A DNA stretch of 64,000 nt, taken from the NCBI GenBank assembly GCA_958408685.1, contig CATYLC010000002.1:62001-126000 (forward strand), read 5' to 3'. The translations under genes were made by a program, and so were the position numbers. Source of the DNA: an uncultured Collinsella sp. Lineage in GTDB: Bacteria > Actinomycetota > Coriobacteriia > Coriobacteriales > Coriobacteriaceae. Shown in pieces: positions 58,160-64,000 of the stretch. Position 1 is the stretch's first letter, and each line of letters starts with the position of its first letter. Below the pieces are notes generated by a model that was not told where the DNA came from, did no database searches, and worked only from the letters and a program-made list of their open reading frames with translations.

Positions 58160-59158
58160 TTATTCATCAACGGGCGTGAGCACCATGACGGCACGTGTGT
58201 TGCTCAGCGATAACGAACGACAGGTCACAAGCGTTACGACCTTGGTTGCCGAGGCGGCGCGATCGCCCGCATCGCTCGCCACGGCAGAGGCACCGTCGAG
58301 CATCTCGGACAGGTAGTTCTTGAGCCCGTCGTCGCCCTCAAAATTGGGTGTGCGCGCCTTGGAGTACGTATCCTCAACGACCTTGGTCGCCAGCGGACGC
58401 AGCTTATACGTTGCATCGCGCGTGATGTAATACACGTACTCGATGCTATCGAACGTCGCTTGGTCGGTGGTGTCCGAAATCATGTTGAACATCGACCCAT
58501 CGTTCATATGGTGGCCGTAGATCGTGGTCTGCTGATCCACCATGCCGGGCGCATTGTCCTCGTAATCCAAGAAGATGGCACCCGATGCGTTGGACGTGCC
58601 ATCGAACAACGTGTTGAGGTACTTGGAGTTATCAGTAGCCTGCACTACGGGATAGTTAATGTTGGTGCCCGGTGCGTAAATCCAACCGACGACCTCGGGA
58701 TTTGTCTGGGCAAGGGCATTAAAGTCGATAACCGGCACGCCGCTGGCGTCCTTAGCGGGCGCATATTGCTCTTCGATCTTTTGGTACGACTCGCTCGCCT
58801 GCTTGTAGCCAATCTGGGCGTTGATAAAGATGGCGGCAGCGGCAACGATTAGGCCGATGCCAATAATGATGAGCAAGATGGGGATAACGGAGCGGCGCTT
58901 TTTGCGCGGCGGCTCGGTGTAATCCGACGGCGCGGCATGCGATGAAGACCGGGGCGGCTTCTTAGCATTGCTATAAGATGAAGGTCGATATGCGGCCGGC
59001 GCGTCCTGTCGACGATGCGTCGCCGGTGTCACGGGGCGCGGCGTGCGCGGCTGCTGAGGAGAGGATGTCCGACCCTGCTGTGCCGCACAGGCAGCACCCG
59101 GCTTCGACGGATCGGGAATCTGAGAAGCCTTGAATCGTTTTCCCTGATAGTTGGACAT
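58160..59158 (-). CDS. Class B sortase
   Basis: 332 residues. A long Pro/Ser/Arg-rich cytoplasmic N-terminus (1-~90), one membrane helix (~92-114) and the sortase domain: VVGWIYAPGTNINYPVVQ, GAIFLDYE, catalytic His in YGHHMNDGSMF, catalytic Cys in LVTCRSL and Arg in NTRAVM. The start at 59158 is set by AAGGAGAG. It could anchor or polymerise the LPTTG adhesin at 6638-12964, but class B enzymes usually prefer NPxTN-type signals, so the link is unproven. Confidence 0.92.
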   Translation of the reverse strand: MSNYQGKRFKASQIPDPSKPGAACAAQQGRTSSPQQPRTPRPVTPATHRRQDAPAAYRPSSYSNAKKPPRSSSHAAPSDYTEPPRKKRRSVIPILLIIIGIGLIVAAAAIFINAQIGYKQASESYQKIEEQYAPAKDASGVPVIDFNALAQTNPEVVGWIYAPGTNINYPVVQATDNSKYLNTLFDGTSNASGAIFLDYEDNAPGMVDQQTTIYGHHMNDGSMFNMISDTTDQATFDSIEYVYYITRDATYKLRPLATKVVEDTYSKARTPNFEGDDGLKNYLSEMLDGASAVASDAGDRAASATKVVTLVTCRSLSLSNTRAVMVLTPVDE

Positions 59159-59193
59159 GGCTCTCCTTATACTGCGGTGAAACGGCGGAACGC

Positions 59194-59658
59194 CTAGGCG
59201 TCGGCCATCTCCTGCTTCATTTTCTCGATAACCTTGCGGTATTCGGGGTCGCAAGCGCCCAGAATCTGCGTGGCGTAGATGGCGGCGTTCTTGGCGCCGT
59301 TGATGGCAACGCAGGCCACGGGCACGCCCGAAGGCATCTGCACCATCGACAGCAGCGAATCCATACCGCCCAGGTCACTCGTCTTCATAGGCACACCGAT
59401 AACCGGCAGTGGCGTAAAGGCAGCCACGACACCACCCAGGTGAGCGGCCTTGCCGGCGGCGGCGATAATCACTTTGATACCGCGATCGGCAGCGGTCGAA
59501 GCCCACTCGTGGACCTTCGCCGGCGTGCGATGTGCGCTCGCAATGACGAGCTCATAGGGCACACCAAGCGCCTCGAGCTCGGCGGTGCAACCTTCCATAA
59601 CGCCCAGATCGGACTTGGAGCCCATGATGATCCCGACAACCGGCTTTTGATCTGCCAT
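59194..59658 (-). CDS. purE: 5-(carboxyamino)imidazole ribonucleotide mutase
   Basis: 154 residues, class I PurE. GIIMGSKSDLGVM (phosphate loop), SAHRTP (catalytic His), AAAGKAAHLGGVVAA and GVPMKTSDLGG are visible. It converts N5-CAIR to CAIR. CAGGAGG lies 9 nt before the ATG at 59658. It is the first gene before the sortase. Confidence 0.95.
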   Translation of the reverse strand: MADQKPVVGIIMGSKSDLGVMEGCTAELEALGVPYELVIASAHRTPAKVHEWASTAADRGIKVIIAAAGKAAHLGGVVAAFTPLPVIGVPMKTSDLGGMDSLLSMVQMPSGVPVACVAINGAKNAAIYATQILGACDPEYRKVIEKMKQEMADA

Positions 59659-59721
59659 AAACAAAGACCTCCTGTTGAGAGCGGTGACGCGGCGGATCCG
59701 CGACCCTTAACTACTGAGAGT

Positions 59722-59727
59722 AGTATA
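59722..59727 (-). promoter_or_regulatory. -10 element of purE
   Basis: TATACT on the minus strand, 64 nt before the purE ATG; -35 unclear because a long hairpin arm begins there. Confidence 0.5.
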
Positions 59728-59744
59728 GCTGCTCCCGTCCCTGC

Positions 59745-59849
59745 GGTCCCCGGGTGCCCCGCGTCGGGCTGGGTTTTTATCTTCGCTCCCCTTGCTTCGC
59801 AAAGTCGCTCAGACAATAAACCCAGCCCGACGCGGGGCACCCGGGGACC
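59745..59849. repeat. Long hairpin with conserved loop (copy 1)
   Basis: Arms 59745-59780 and 59816-59849 are perfect complements except for a 2-nt T indel. The 35-nt loop, read on the minus strand, contains CTGAGCGACTTTGC...GGAGCGAAG, shared with the hairpin at 60000. Confidence 0.9.
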
Positions 59850-59890
59850 TACCGGGGATTGCCATGACGTACGTTGGCTGAAATATTAAC

Positions 59891-59926
59891 GTGGGATCCG
59901 CCGTTCGAACGAACGGCGGATCCCAC
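59891..59926. repeat. Perfect 36-nt palindrome
   Basis: GTGGGATCCGCCGTTCGA and its exact complement, centred on TTCGAACGAA, with no loop. Confidence 0.9.
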
Positions 59927-59999
59927 ACTCACTTTTTATTCAGCCCTAGTCATCGCGCAAAGCCCCTTCCGCAGCACACGGAGCAGCCAAGTCACCGCA

Positions 60000-60090
60000 G
60001 GCCGGGGCGGGAGGGGCCGAGTTTCCTCCTGAGCGACTCTGCTTGCAGCCGGAGCGAAAGGGGGAAATCTCGGCCCCTCCCGCCCCGGCC
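60000..60090. repeat. Long hairpin with conserved loop (copy 2), after carB
   Basis: Arms GGCCGGGGCGGGAGGGGCCG... (60000-60029) and 60061-60090 pair over ~28 bp. The loop holds CTGAGCGACTCTGC...GGAGCGAAAG. It lies 11 nt past the carB stop. Confidence 0.9.
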
Positions 60091-60101
60091 GGCCAGGTCA
60101 A

Positions 60102-63416
<3,315 letters not shown>

Positions 63417-63417
63417 A

Positions 63418-64000
63418 TTAGTTCTCCTCGGTCTCAGCGGTCTCGGACTCAGCAAAGTTCCAGCCGGCAAGGCGGTCCTTCGCGGTGTCGATGTCCAGGT
63501 AGTTCTCCTCGCCGTCCATGAGTCGCGTAAAGGCGGTAAAGAGATAGTGGGCATCGGTGGGGCCAGGCGAGGCCTCGGGGTGATACTGGACCGAGAAGCA
63601 CGGTGCGTCGAGTAGCTGGATGCCCTCGGCGGTGCCGTCGTTGAGGTTCACATGTGTCAGGCGAATGCGACCAAAGCGCTCGTTCATCACGACCGGCGCG
63701 ATTCCGCGGCGCACCCAGACGCGCAGATCTCCATCGGCCGCATGCTCGGTCTCACCGCCGGAAAGCTCGGGGACAAGCTTGCCCAAGCTGGGGAACAGCA
63801 GGCCAAAGCCATGGTTTTGCGCGGTAATCTCCACGCGACGGCTTACCAGGTTCATGACCGGCTGGTTGCCACCGCGGTGACCGAATTTAAGCTTTTCCAT
63901 CTGGGCGCCGCAGGCCAGGCTGATCATCTGATGGCCCAGGCAAATGCCAAAGACCGGCACCTTGCCGATCAGCTGCTGCACCTGCTCGTAGGTCTCCACC
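63418..64000 (-). CDS. carA: Carbamoyl-phosphate synthase small (glutaminase) subunit, 5' end outside window
   Basis: The C-terminal ~193 residues. The class I glutaminase nucleophile is in VFGICLGHQMISLACG, with HGFGL and the His/Glu of YHPEASPGPTDAHYLF. It feeds ammonia to the carB product. The gene continues past base 64000. The C-terminus has a ~10-residue Glu/Thr-rich tail. Confidence 0.95.
   Translation of the reverse strand, partial: VETYEQVQQLIGKVPVFGICLGHQMISLACGAQMEKLKFGHRGGNQPVMNLVSRRVEITAQNHGFGLLFPSLGKLVPELSGGETEHAADGDLRVWVRRGIAPVVMNERFGRIRLTHVNLNDGTAEGIQLLDAPCFSVQYHPEASPGPTDAHYLFTAFTRLMDGEENYLDIDTAKDRLAGWNFAESETAETEEN

Overview
The window is a high-GC (roughly 60%) bacterial chromosome segment with dense, mostly minus-strand gene layout. 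The gene content fits a gut Coriobacteriia (Actinomycetota) member, most likely Collinsella; this is inferred from family resemblance, not from a search. The pointers are an Ech-type energy-converting [NiFe] hydrogenase, a NADPH/ferredoxin Nfn-type pair, fused ECF ATPases, a large LPxTG Cna-B/FctA adhesin with a class B sortase, and abundant intergenic palindromes.

Layout. 0-6 kb: ABC export genes (minus) facing a NarL-type two-component pair (plus). 6-13.6 kb: one 2108-residue cell-wall adhesin bracketed on both sides by matched, structured inverted-repeat elements. 13.7-19.3 kb: a five-gene Ech hydrogenase operon whose two membrane subunits (NuoL/EchA-like and NuoH/EchB-like) are fused. 19.6-24.3 kb: an orphan IS150 InsJ-like protein, a two-domain old-yellow-enzyme reductase, a repeat array, initiator tRNA and coaX. 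24.3-28.6 kb: biotin-ligase-like protein, fused FolP-FolK, sirtuin and exonuclease III. 28.7-32.0 kb: an ECF vitamin/metal transporter. 32.2-38.2 kb: glmU, prs, pth and an NfnAB-like pair. 38.7-45.3 kb: cytidylate-kinase-like protein, a polar amino-acid ABC importer, YqeY, a PrsA-like foldase and an orphan PTS IIA. 45.3-52.4 kb: a toxin-antitoxin pair followed by an A+T-richer accessory island with an AlbA_2/ATPase regulator, a Bacteroidota-like Crp/Fnr regulator, zinc-ribbon and membrane proteins. 52.4-64 kb: purN, purM, purF, purE, carB and carA (partial) with a CmpB-family membrane protein, a MoaE-like protein and the class B sortase.

How it works together. Ech (proton- or sodium-pumping, ferredoxin-dependent H2 evolution) and NfnAB (ferredoxin/NADH/NADPH exchange) would balance fermentative redox. 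The pur and car genes, prs and folP-folK supply nucleotides and one-carbon cofactors. The adhesin and sortase B, though about 45 kb apart, could form a surface-anchoring pair.

The most unusual content is non-coding: (i) two 80-nt-period arrays of alternating inverted ATCTGTAAC repeats; (ii) a family of short hairpins with a conserved GGGGAC core and locus-specific, compensating stems; (iii) four 154/160-nt nested-hairpin elements flanking the adhesin; (iv) long hairpins with a conserved loop but locus-specific arms; (v) a dyad motif repeated at promoters inside the accessory island, including that of its Crp-like gene. Several repeats abut stop codons.
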